Source: Promethearchaeia archaeon
GTDB taxonomy: Archaea > Asgardarchaeota > Lokiarchaeia > Sigyniarchaeales > SOKP01
DNA: 8,075 nucleotides
Assembly (NCBI GenBank): GCA_029856375.1
Contig: JAHQWX010000070.1
Location: 1-8,075 of the forward strand
Reading direction: 5' to 3'
Of this stretch, positions 1 to 5,819 are shown piece by piece. Below the pieces are notes generated by a model, which did not search any database, had not been told where the DNA came from, and saw only the letters and a list, made by a program, of their open reading frames with translations. The translations under genes were made by a program, and so were the position numbers. How positions within the stretch are numbered: position 1 is the stretch's first letter; every line of letters starts with the position of its first letter.

Positions 1-348
1 TACACTCGAGTTGTTAAGTCAGAAGGTAATAAAAAGGCCCAAGAAATAATTTCCGAAGTATTTGATTCCGTTTCTTCTCCTTGGAGGGGTATTGGTAGGG
101 TACTTGATGGTGGTCTCGCGATAAAAGAGAAATACGAGAAGTTCGATGCGGATAAAAAATTTGATATAAAGATTACAAAATCTGTAGATATTCCACCAGG
201 GTGCAGTTGTCATTTAGTTATGACTGGAAAAATTTACCCTCACGAGTGTAAATTGTTTAAAAAAGCCTGTACTCCCGTTAATCCGATTGGACCGTGCATG
301 GTATCTGCTGAGGGGACTTGTAGCATTTATTACAAATACGGTGAATAA
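1..348 (+). CDS. hypD: Hydrogenase maturation protein HypD, C-terminal fragment (5' truncated)
   Basis: The frame is open from the first base to a TAA at 346-348 and gives 115 residues, the C-terminal third of HypD; the N-terminus lies outside the window. HypD is an iron-sulfur scaffold that, with HypC, carries the Fe(CN)2CO unit during cytoplasmic assembly of the [NiFe]-hydrogenase active site. Recognition rests on the HypD C-terminal signature: PPGCSCHLVMTGKI (fragment residues 65-78), a CxxFxxxCTPxxPxGPCMVSxEGTC run (83-107) and the ending YYKYGE. Six cysteines are visible (68, 70, 83, 90, 99, 107); family members use conserved cysteines of this region for a [4Fe-4S] cluster and redox chemistry. 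An upstream WRGIGRV..GGLAIKEKY segment also matches the family. The stop is one base from the stop of the convergent fdhD. The presence of hypD implies that the organism makes a [NiFe]-hydrogenase. Confidence 0.95.
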   Translation, partial: YTRVVKSEGNKKAQEIISEVFDSVSSPWRGIGRVLDGGLAIKEKYEKFDADKKFDIKITKSVDIPPGCSCHLVMTGKIYPHECKLFKKACTPVNPIGPCMVSAEGTCSIYYKYGE

Positions 349-349
349 T

Positions 350-1150
350 TTAAACAACAATTCTTTCAGGATTAGAGTAAATATTCATTTTATTCCCTCT
401 CACAAATCCAATCAATGTTACTCCGTAGCTAAACGCAATTCTCACGCCAGATTCTATTGGTGCCGAAATCGACGCTAATATCGGTATACGGCTTCTTACT
501 GCTTTTAAAACCGAGTCTCCTGTTAGCCTCCCAGTAGAACAAAGAATGGTTTCCGTTAAATCAAAATTTTCGATTAAAGCGCTACCAATAACTTTGTCGA
601 TAGCGTTATGCCTGCCTATATCTTCAAATAAATTTATTAATTCTCCACTCAAATCAAATAATGCAGAGCCGTGGCACCCTCCAGTCTCTTTAAAAAGTAT
701 TGTTTCACTCTGCATCTTTACTATACATTTAAATATTAATTCTTGAGGTACTTTAACATCTTTTAAGGGTTTAGTAGTTTTGTCTATGGAATTTAAAGTC
801 AAATCTCTCCAAACCGATGGAATTCCGCAAGAAGTTTTAATCACTCGATTATAAGATGATGTTTCAAAATCTTTAATTGACAGTTCTTTTTTTTCATTAA
901 GAGTGATGTGAACTTCGTTCTCGAGCTCGTCAACTTCAAGATCCTCGATTTCCTCTATTGAATCGATAAAACCGGCTGTAAATAGAAAACCCACTGCGAG
1001 TTCTTTGATATCCTTCGGAAGACAAATGATGGATACCATTGGATTTGTATTTATTTTAATCGTTACCGGCTTTTCAATTAAGATTACATCTTCGAGATCT
1101 CGTAGTTCTCCATTGTGGAGCTTTTTAATTTTATATGTTCGCTTAAACAT
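350..1150 (-). CDS. fdhD: Formate dehydrogenase accessory sulfurtransferase FdhD
   Basis: A 266-residue protein of normal FdhD length. FdhD takes persulfide sulfur from a cysteine desulfurase and passes it to the Mo/W-bis-pterin cofactor of formate dehydrogenase in the cytoplasm. Visible family motifs are ELAVGFLFTAGFI (50-62), TSCGIP (106-111), TGGCHGSALF (156-165), EDIGRHNAIDKVIG (176-189), STGRLTGDSVLKA (205-217), SAPI (229-232) and GFVRGNKMNIYS (248-259). The ATG at 1148-1150 was chosen because the protein then begins at the usual family position; a TTTAAATA box lies about 45 bases upstream on this strand and no clear Shine-Dalgarno is seen. Oddity: the family CxxC loop (CGxC, Cys121/Cys124 in E. 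coli) is reduced to Cys108-Gly-Ile-Pro, so the second cysteine is missing while the first is kept. It is convergent with hypD and divergent from thioredoxin, so probably monocistronic. No formate dehydrogenase gene is in view. Confidence 0.95.
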   Translation of the reverse strand: MFKRTYKIKKLHNGELRDLEDVILIEKPVTIKINTNPMVSIICLPKDIKELAVGFLFTAGFIDSIEEIEDLEVDELENEVHITLNEKKELSIKDFETSSYNRVIKTSCGIPSVWRDLTLNSIDKTTKPLKDVKVPQELIFKCIVKMQSETILFKETGGCHGSALFDLSGELINLFEDIGRHNAIDKVIGSALIENFDLTETILCSTGRLTGDSVLKAVRSRIPILASISAPIESGVRIAFSYGVTLIGFVRGNKMNIYSNPERIVV

Positions 1151-1304
1151 TACCGCGTCTAATTACTAATAATTTGCATTTTTTTTTAACTTTTTATTTA
1201 AAAAAATAATCTAAACTTTTATTTTTATTAAAATATTAAATTTTATTATAGAAAATATTCGATTAAAATAATTTCAAAACTAGAAACAGAGAGATTTTCT
1301 AACA
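1151..1304. promoter_or_regulatory. Divergent promoter region between fdhD and thioredoxin
   Basis: This 154-base spacer is almost entirely A and T and must hold the promoters of both flanking genes, since fdhD reads left and thioredoxin reads right. No small ORF or RNA-like structure stands out. On the minus strand a TTTAAATA sequence (complement of 1195-1202) sits about 45 bases before the fdhD ATG and is a good archaeal TATA candidate. On the plus strand several weaker TATA-like stretches exist (1243-1250, 1262-1270), and none clearly wins. A purine stretch at 1287-1294 just before the thioredoxin ATG is at best a weak ribosome site. Confidence 0.6.
1195..1202 (-). promoter_or_regulatory. 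Candidate TATA box of fdhD
   Basis: It reads TTTAAATA on the minus strand, a close match to the archaeal TATA consensus. A start of transcription about 25 bases downstream would leave a leader of roughly 20 bases before the fdhD ATG at 1150, similar to the geometry inferred for the genes at 1791 and 3882. The surrounding sequence is so AT-rich that chance matches are likely. Confidence 0.4.
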
Positions 1305-1649
1305 ATGTCTAAAAAAATTGACAATTTGGAGGAATTAATTGCTCCACATGGCATCACATGTGTCGACTTTACAGCAGTTTGGTGTGGGCCGTGTAAAATT
1401 ATCGGCCCCGTATTGCATAATCTCGAAGATGATGGCGTAATTGAAAAAGTAATCAGTGTGGATGTGGATATTAATCGAGAGATGGCGTTAAAATTTGGAG
1501 TCCAAGCAGTTCCATACCTTGTATTCTATAAAGACGGCGAACGCTGCCACAATAACATCCGGGTTGATGATTACGATGTTATGAAAGATGGAGTAGTCAT
1601 TGGTGCGTTGCCTGAAAACTTTATGAGGCAAGTTATAAGTCAATTGTAA
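1305..1649 (+). CDS. Thioredoxin
   Basis: A 114-residue thioredoxin-fold protein, close to the classic length. It should reduce disulfides in cytoplasmic proteins through its redox-active cysteine pair. The WCGPC active site is at residues 26-30, preceded by the VDFTAVW strand (20-26). The cis-proline loop VQAVPYLVF is at 66-74 (cis-Pro70), and the DGVVIGALP segment (95-103) forms the expected final strand and turn before the last helix. Cys19 and Cys81 are additional, non-catalytic cysteines. The stretch between YKDGE (75-79) and DGVVIGALP (residues 80-94) is somewhat longer and more polar than in E. coli thioredoxin. The ATG at 1305 follows an AT-rich leader with only a weak purine tract. 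The gene stands alone between a divergent fdhD and a T-rich spacer. The reductase that recharges it cannot be told from this window. Confidence 0.93.
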   Translation: MSKKIDNLEELIAPHGITCVDFTAVWCGPCKIIGPVLHNLEDDGVIEKVISVDVDINREMALKFGVQAVPYLVFYKDGERCHNNIRVDDYDVMKDGVVIGALPENFMRQVISQL

Positions 1650-1650
1650 A

Positions 1651-1682
1651 TCTTGTTCTTTAATATTTTTTCTTACTTTTTC
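1651..1682 (+). terminator. T-rich putative transcription terminator after thioredoxin
   Basis: Directly after the thioredoxin stop the coding strand carries several T runs (1666-1671, 1677-1681) within a pyrimidine-rich stretch and no strong hairpin. Archaeal RNA polymerase commonly terminates at such oligo-T tracts, so this is a reasonable but unproven terminator. Confidence 0.4.
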
Positions 1683-1733
1683 TAAAGCGAAGGTCTATTC
1701 ATATTATTAATACTGAAATTGATTTGAAAAGCA

Positions 1734-1747
1734 TTTAATAATAAATA
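1734..1747 (+). promoter_or_regulatory. Candidate TATA box upstream of the 1791-3767 unit
   Basis: The sequence TTTAATAATAAATA lies about 50 bases before the ATG at 1791, preceded by an A/G-rich stretch (GAAAAGC) that could act as a BRE. The spacing fits an archaeal promoter with a leader of about 20-25 bases. No Shine-Dalgarno is evident in the bases before the ATG. The AT-rich background keeps confidence low. Confidence 0.35.
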
Positions 1748-1790
1748 CAATTTTTAATTCTAAAAAACAGAAAATTAAAAGAGTCTTTTT

Positions 1791-2294
1791 ATGAATTATT
1801 CAAGAGCTGATTTAGTCCAAGCGACAAGCGCATCAAACCAAATGCGAAATGCAGTATATCACTTAATCAGATTCATGAGAAGAGAAAAGGTTGAAGATAT
1901 TAGAGAAAGGCTTCGTCGCATGGGAAAAAACATCGCTCTAACATTTAGCCGATATTGGCTTCCCAATGTTCCACTCACTAAAGAGACTCTTAAATCTATT
2001 GTTAAGGATATATACCAGACTATCTTTAAGTCTAAAATCGTTCCCGAAGTTGATTTTGATAAAAAAATTCTAAGAATAACTGATTCCAAATGCTGCCTTT
2101 GCAAATATAATTATCCCGACATCGACATTGCGGGTTGTGAAGTAATAGAAGGATTGTTACCTACTTATGTTGATATTTTAAATAAACAATTTCCTCAGAG
2201 AACTACAATCTCTCTTAGGCCTAGTAGCGTGGTAAAATCAAAAGCGGTTGGAGATACTCACTGCTTGCAACGATTTGAAATAATTGTGAAATAA
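1791..2294 (+). CDS. Small TRAPP/V4R-like domain protein (putative)
   Basis: A 167-residue soluble protein without signal peptide or membrane span. I do not recognise a named gene, but its layout resembles the V4R/TRAPP (Bet3-like) fold: N-terminal helices (about 12-40), a helix containing RMGKNIALTFS (43-53) like the LxxMGxxIG helix of Bet3, a further helix (64-81), then an alpha/beta half with CCLC (101-104), AGCEVIEGLLPTYVDIL (114-130) and AVGDTHCLQRFEI (152-164). V4R proteins typically show CxxC, then GxxxGxL, then CxxxGDxxC; here Cys101/Cys104, Cys116 and Cys158 are present, while the cysteine expected near 150 is Ser. V4R domains bind small molecules or zinc, and TRAPP subunits form vesicle-tethering complexes; the ligand here is unknown. 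The stop is 18 bases before the next gene, which appears to share the domain, so the two are likely co-transcribed. An unrelated zinc-binding protein is the main alternative. Confidence 0.5.
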   Translation: MNYSRADLVQATSASNQMRNAVYHLIRFMRREKVEDIRERLRRMGKNIALTFSRYWLPNVPLTKETLKSIVKDIYQTIFKSKIVPEVDFDKKILRITDSKCCLCKYNYPDIDIAGCEVIEGLLPTYVDILNKQFPQRTTISLRPSSVVKSKAVGDTHCLQRFEIIVK

Positions 2295-2296
2295 AA

Positions 2297-2306
2297 GGTG
2301 GTGTGA
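2297..2306 (+). promoter_or_regulatory. Ribosome binding site supporting a TTG start
   Basis: GGTGGTGTGA lies just upstream of the TTG at 2313 and closely resembles the archaeal Shine-Dalgarno core GGAGGTGATC. The TTG is the first possible start after an in-frame TGA at 2304-2306, and the next in-frame ATG would lose 48 residues, including conserved-looking helices. This site decides the start. Confidence 0.65.
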
Positions 2307-2312
2307 TCGAAT

Positions 2313-3767
2313 TTGGGTTTTCTTACTTGGATTATCAAAAAAATCGGAAAAACTATTGGTCGAAACACAAGTAGCTTGTTTTATGCGTTGTTATATAGAG
2401 AAATCTTTAAGGAAATCTACGAAATCACGGATAATGTGGAAAAATCCATTGAAATTATGAGATATGTAGGAGGAGAAGCTTCTTTAGAATCTCTTAAAAG
2501 ACAAACAGCCATTTTAAAATTTTTGCCGGGAGAGCCCGATAGGGTTTTAAAATATTTTGAAGTGATTTGGACGATTGTTTTTGGAATGCCCTTAGGAGAT
2601 TACGAGATGGAAGAAACAAAGATTGAAGGAGCCCCTTATCCAGAAATAAGACTGAAGATAAAACAATGTCCGGTTTGTGGAGGATATGGTAGTGATAAGG
2701 AAGATACGGTCAGATTTGACAAGATGAAGAAAGATATAGATGGAATGGCCTGTGGTTTTATTGGAATGATTGAAAAAGTTATAAATTACCTTCTCGCTTT
2801 AAAAAACAACGATTTTAGGATGAAGATCAAAGAAGAAAAATGTTTTGCGAAAGGCGATGACATTCTACAATTTAAATGTGATATCGTTAGTTTGGAAGAT
2901 CTGAGATTGGAAATCCCAAGCGTTGAAATAAGCGAAGATACCGAATTGCAAATTGCGGCTTACGATTTAATGTTAGAAGAAGGTCCTCAGAAAGAATCAA
3001 TTCTAGATAAAATTAGACAAAAAATAGATTTAGATAGAATAGAAGAATTTATTGATGGGCCTTTAGACTCTGTGAAGTCAAGATTGTCTAATCTCATAAG
3101 AGATAAAATGCATATGGAACCCGAAGAGTTCTTTGATTACTTCACGAATTACGAGCGAGACTTATTTAAAATTGCTGGGTATCTTGGTGTTCACTTACTC
3201 AACGAATACGGCGGGCTTGTAGAAAAATTCCTTTCAAACAATACTTTCGCAAAAGTCGCTGGATATATCTTCAAACAAATTCAAGAGACTTATAAAATAT
3301 TTATACCGCTAGATGTCATTGACGATTATCATCAATTATTTGTCGAATTTCTTAGAAATTTAGCCCCAGAAGAAATGGTGGAACAATTTGAATTACTGAC
3401 AGCAATTGAAGCTGCTGATCTAATCTTCGAAGGCGCTCAAGGCGCACTTGAGGATTTAGGAATTAACTTTGAAGAGTTAAAGGAAAATATTTGGGAAGAA
3501 TTAAAACGGCAACCTCCACCCGAAGACGAAATCGGATTAGCTGCGGAGGAAATAAAAGGTAAAGGCCATACGCTAATTCAAATTTTCCAAGAAGTATTAA
3601 TGCTTATTAATTCTATACTAAGTCTCCCAGTTAGGATGATACTTGCTCGAGAACATGAAAGTATAAAAACAGTAATTGAATCCACGACCTCCGGCGGAGA
3701 TGTATTAGAATCGATCAAAACTCACGCCGATAAAATTTTTGAATATTTAGAGGAAATGAGAGCCTAA
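2313..3767 (+). CDS. V4R/TRAPP-like domain protein with long helical C-terminal extension
   Basis: A 484-residue protein of no named family that I recognise. Residues about 20-192 repeat the layout of the upstream 167-residue protein: N-terminal helices beginning SLFYALLYREIFKEI (21-35), a middle helix and strand (76-116), CPVC (119-122), MACGFIGMIEKVINYL (145-160), then KCFAKGDDILQFKCDI (176-191). This is the CxxC, C-G-x-x-x-G/M and CxxxGD pattern of V4R domains. Cysteines are at 119, 122, 147, 177 and 189. Residues about 195-484 are acidic, helical and without membrane spans; they contain regularly spaced hydrophobics, one proline-rich break (PPPEDE, 401-406) and no motif I can name. The TTG start is supported by a good ribosome site and by the lack of an earlier option. 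It probably forms a unit with the upstream gene, perhaps as a hetero-oligomer, since TRAPP and V4R proteins often dimerise. The function is unknown. Confidence 0.55.
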   Translation: MGFLTWIIKKIGKTIGRNTSSLFYALLYREIFKEIYEITDNVEKSIEIMRYVGGEASLESLKRQTAILKFLPGEPDRVLKYFEVIWTIVFGMPLGDYEMEETKIEGAPYPEIRLKIKQCPVCGGYGSDKEDTVRFDKMKKDIDGMACGFIGMIEKVINYLLALKNNDFRMKIKEEKCFAKGDDILQFKCDIVSLEDLRLEIPSVEISEDTELQIAAYDLMLEEGPQKESILDKIRQKIDLDRIEEFIDGPLDSVKSRLSNLIRDKMHMEPEEFFDYFTNYERDLFKIAGYLGVHLLNEYGGLVEKFLSNNTFAKVAGYIFKQIQETYKIFIPLDVIDDYHQLFVEFLRNLAPEEMVEQFELLTAIEAADLIFEGAQGALEDLGINFEELKENIWEELKRQPPPEDEIGLAAEEIKGKGHTLIQIFQEVLMLINSILSLPVRMILAREHESIKTVIESTTSGGDVLESIKTHADKIFEYLEEMRA

Positions 3768-3831
3768 ATTAATTTTTGCTCGTTTTCACTGCTGATTTTA
3801 GATTTTATCAGTAAATATTTTAAATATTCCC
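3768..3831 (+). terminator. Possible terminator region after the 484-residue gene
   Basis: After the stop come T runs at 3773-3777 and 3783-3786, then a weak hairpin (CTGAT at 3792-3796 with ATCAG at 3807-3811, loop of 10). The hairpin loop overlaps a tandem GATTTTA repeat (3794-3807). The T runs precede rather than follow the hairpin, so an oligo-T archaeal terminator is more plausible than a bacterial-type one. Confidence 0.3.
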
Positions 3832-3839
3832 TATAAATA
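3832..3839 (+). promoter_or_regulatory. Candidate TATA box of the longin-oxidoreductase unit
   Basis: TATAAATA at 3832-3839, preceded by CCC, is the cleanest TATA match in the window. It lies about 47 bases before the ATG at 3882, which would give a leader of roughly 20 bases. A second TATA-like sequence (ATATAAAT, 3852-3859) would instead place transcription start almost on the ATG and make a leaderless message. No strong Shine-Dalgarno precedes the ATG. Confidence 0.5.
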
Positions 3840-3881
3840 CAAAACATAAGAATATAAATTTTTAAAACACTTGATGATAAT

Positions 3882-4820
3882 ATGCCTAAATGTTTAATGG
3901 TTTTAGCTTGGCGCGACGATGTTGGGGCTTATGTTCTCTTCGCGTACCCGAAGAGGATCGCTGATGAGGTTGACGGTCAAGATCTCATGAGTATTTATAA
4001 CATTCACCGCTTTAGAGGCACTCGTCCTAACTTTCAATTCGTTAGTAGAGGAGATTTTAGCGCCGCGTCTTTTTATTCTGGTGGCTACGATTCAAATTAC
4101 ATTGGTAAAGCGAATTATTGCGTTACTTTGATCTTAGATGCGGGAGAGAATCCAAACAAATATGAAAAACCATTAATAAAAGCAACGAGTTATTTATTAT
4201 CTCAATTAGACGATTCTATGTTTGATATAGTGTTAGAAGACACTTTCCACAACTTTAAATACGAAAAATTTGATGATATCGTTGCCGCTCCCTCTTTAAA
4301 CTCGAGTTGGATTGATGAATTAAAAGAAGAAGAGATATCTGACGAAAAGAAAATTTTTAAAGAATTAATGGAAAGCGATGAGATGGATACTTCAGATAGA
4401 GAATTCGATGAGAAGAAGGAAGCGTTTGAAAAGGCAGTAGAAGGTGGTGATCCTTTCTCTGGCGGTGGGATTTCCGCAGAAGTAGCATTCAAGGAAGATG
4501 CTTTTAAAGATATTGGGATTAAAGCTCAGAAACCAATGCAAAGTTCTTTGATTGGCTCACAGTTAATTCAAACTAGTACAACCGCATCTACAGCAGCTCA
4601 ACTCTTAGAAAAATTAGATGATCTTGAAAAAAATCCTCCCAAAGAACTTGATGCTATGGATAAAGAAACGAAATTCAAATATCTCGAAGAAAAAGTTGCC
4701 TATTTAGAAGAAAAATTGAGAGTAATTAGTCAAATCGCAAATAAATTAAGAGAAAGCCAGAAAGAACTCGACGAAAAGGACGAATTAATAGGCAAATTAC
4801 TGTTATTGATTAAAGATTAA
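3882..4820 (+). CDS. Asgard-type longin-like domain protein with C-terminal coiled coil
   Basis: A 312-residue soluble protein in three parts. Residues 1-125 form a longin/roadblock-like alpha-beta domain: the opening strand KCLMVLAWRDDVGAYVLFAYP (3-23) resembles the WDDRxGAxxLxxYP opening that I associate with Asgard archaeal longin proteins, followed by a central strand (SFYSGGY, 63-69), a long strand (NYCVTLILDAG, 78-88) and a helix (KPLIKATSYLLSQL, 96-109). Residues about 140-215 are a charged, probably disordered linker. Residues about 236-312 form a predicted coiled coil with heptad-like leucines (LLEKLDDLEK, YLEEKVAYLEEKLR). In eukaryotes longin domains occur in SNAREs, adaptor and TRAPP subunits and GTPase regulators. 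Here a role at membranes or with small GTPases is inference. It follows two TRAPP/V4R-like genes and lies 13 bases before the oxidoreductase ATG. A roadblock or MglB-like fold is the alternative. Confidence 0.65.
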   Translation: MPKCLMVLAWRDDVGAYVLFAYPKRIADEVDGQDLMSIYNIHRFRGTRPNFQFVSRGDFSAASFYSGGYDSNYIGKANYCVTLILDAGENPNKYEKPLIKATSYLLSQLDDSMFDIVLEDTFHNFKYEKFDDIVAAPSLNSSWIDELKEEEISDEKKIFKELMESDEMDTSDREFDEKKEAFEKAVEGGDPFSGGGISAEVAFKEDAFKDIGIKAQKPMQSSLIGSQLIQTSTTASTAAQLLEKLDDLEKNPPKELDAMDKETKFKYLEEKVAYLEEKLRVISQIANKLRESQKELDEKDELIGKLLLLIKD

Positions 4821-4833
4821 CTCCTTCTTGATA

Positions 4834-5817
4834 ATGGAAATCCGAAAATTTGCCGTTCTTGGCTTTGGAAATATCGGTTATACTCATGCTCAAAACATTA
4901 TAGACCACCCGAACGCGTTATTAACTGCAATTTTTTCGCGCTCCCCCAGAGATAATGTTCCTCAAGGAGTAAATTTTTACAATGATTACGAAGAACTGAT
5001 TAAATCAGAGGATCTCGATGCCGTTGTAATCGCAACCCCTACATTCACCCATGAAAAAATTGCTTGCTTATGTGCTGAGAATGAATTAGATATTTTTTTA
5101 GAAAAACCCATGGCATTAACTCTCGAAGAGTGCGATAATATTATTAGCGCGGCGTACAATGCTAATGTGAAATTGTTTTTAGGACATGTTCTGAGATTTT
5201 GGCCTTCTTATTTTCATGTGAGAAACTTCGTTAAAAGCTCAAAATCTACAATAGGCGATATAATGGAATTTGAGGCTAAACGATTAAGCACATTTCCTTG
5301 GAGTAATTGGTTCGCAGACGAATCAAAATCCGGAGGGGTTATATTAGACCTATCGATCCACGACTTGGATTATGCAAATTGGATTTTGGGATATTTTATT
5401 TCTATATCGTGCAAGGCGAAAAGAATTAAACATTTTGGTATGAAAGTCTACGGGAAATCCATCACCACCTTAAAGTTTGAAAAGGAAAAAAAAGCAAAGA
5501 TCGAAGCAAGCTGGGCTGAGAAACCAGATTTTCCATTGACGACTTATGCAAACCTTAAAGGCTCAGAGGGAAATATCGAATTCAATGGAGAAGGTATATT
5601 TGAAGGGTATCCCATTGAAATAATCGAACCGCTTGAATCTTACGACGGATATTACAACGAGATTTCTCATTTCATTGATTGCATTATCAATAGAGACAAA
5701 AATCTAGCAGTAAATGGCGAAGATGGAAAAATTAGCGTTGCTATATGCCTCGCAGCAATAGAATCAGCAAACAATAAAGGAAAAGAAGTATTTTTTGACG
5801 ATTTTTTAAAGAAATAA
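4834..5817 (+). CDS. Gfo/Idh/MocA family NAD(P)-dependent oxidoreductase
   Basis: A 327-residue cytoplasmic dehydrogenase of typical family length. The N-terminal Rossmann fold shows GFGNIG (10-15) for dinucleotide binding, an acid-poor second strand (AIFSRSPRD, 32-40, where the Ser/Arg pair suggests NADP(H) may be accepted) and VVIATPTFTH (64-73). The catalytic EKP motif is at 90-92 (Lys91), and GGVILDLSIHDLD (167-179) carries the Asp172 and His176 that complete the Lys/Asp/His catalytic set of inositol-dehydrogenase-like members. The C-terminal half is the usual substrate-binding sheet. The substrate, probably a sugar, inositol or nucleotide-sugar, cannot be told. I chose the ATG at 4834; a TTG at 4828 would add only two residues and neither start has a clear ribosome site. 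It lies 13 bases after the longin gene, so it is probably co-transcribed, and is convergent with the surface protein, with two bases between stops. Confidence 0.92.
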   Translation: MEIRKFAVLGFGNIGYTHAQNIIDHPNALLTAIFSRSPRDNVPQGVNFYNDYEELIKSEDLDAVVIATPTFTHEKIACLCAENELDIFLEKPMALTLEECDNIISAAYNANVKLFLGHVLRFWPSYFHVRNFVKSSKSTIGDIMEFEAKRLSTFPWSNWFADESKSGGVILDLSIHDLDYANWILGYFISISCKAKRIKHFGMKVYGKSITTLKFEKEKKAKIEASWAEKPDFPLTTYANLKGSEGNIEFNGEGIFEGYPIEIIEPLESYDGYYNEISHFIDCIINRDKNLAVNGEDGKISVAICLAAIESANNKGKEVFFDDFLKK

Positions 5818-5819
5818 TT

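Noticed and set aside
19..213. 64-residue open frame on the minus strand
   Set aside because: It lies opposite the clearly conserved hypD frame and has no recognisable motif or ribosome site.
287..478. 63-residue plus-strand open frame across the hypD/fdhD junction
   Set aside because: It overlaps the end of hypD in another frame and then runs antisense to the conserved C-terminus of FdhD; a shadow frame.
546..746. 66-residue plus-strand open frame inside fdhD
   Set aside because: It is antisense to the most conserved part of FdhD, so its openness reflects codon constraint on the other strand.
1859..2104. 81-residue minus-strand frame opposite the 167-residue gene
   Set aside because: The plus-strand protein has a coherent cysteine layout and operon context; this frame has none.
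3792..3811. Intrinsic bacterial-type hairpin terminator
   Set aside because: The stem is only five perfect pairs with a loop of ten bases and no T run follows; the nearby T runs are a better candidate for archaeal termination.
4202..4492. 96-residue Ser-rich minus-strand frame opposite the longin gene
   Set aside because: Its serine-rich composition is the expected complement of the Glu/Asp/Lys-rich linker on the plus strand.
4828..4830. TTG as the start of the oxidoreductase
   Set aside because: An ATG only two codons later (4834) gives the usual short N-terminus before the Rossmann motif, and the TTG has no supporting ribosome site.
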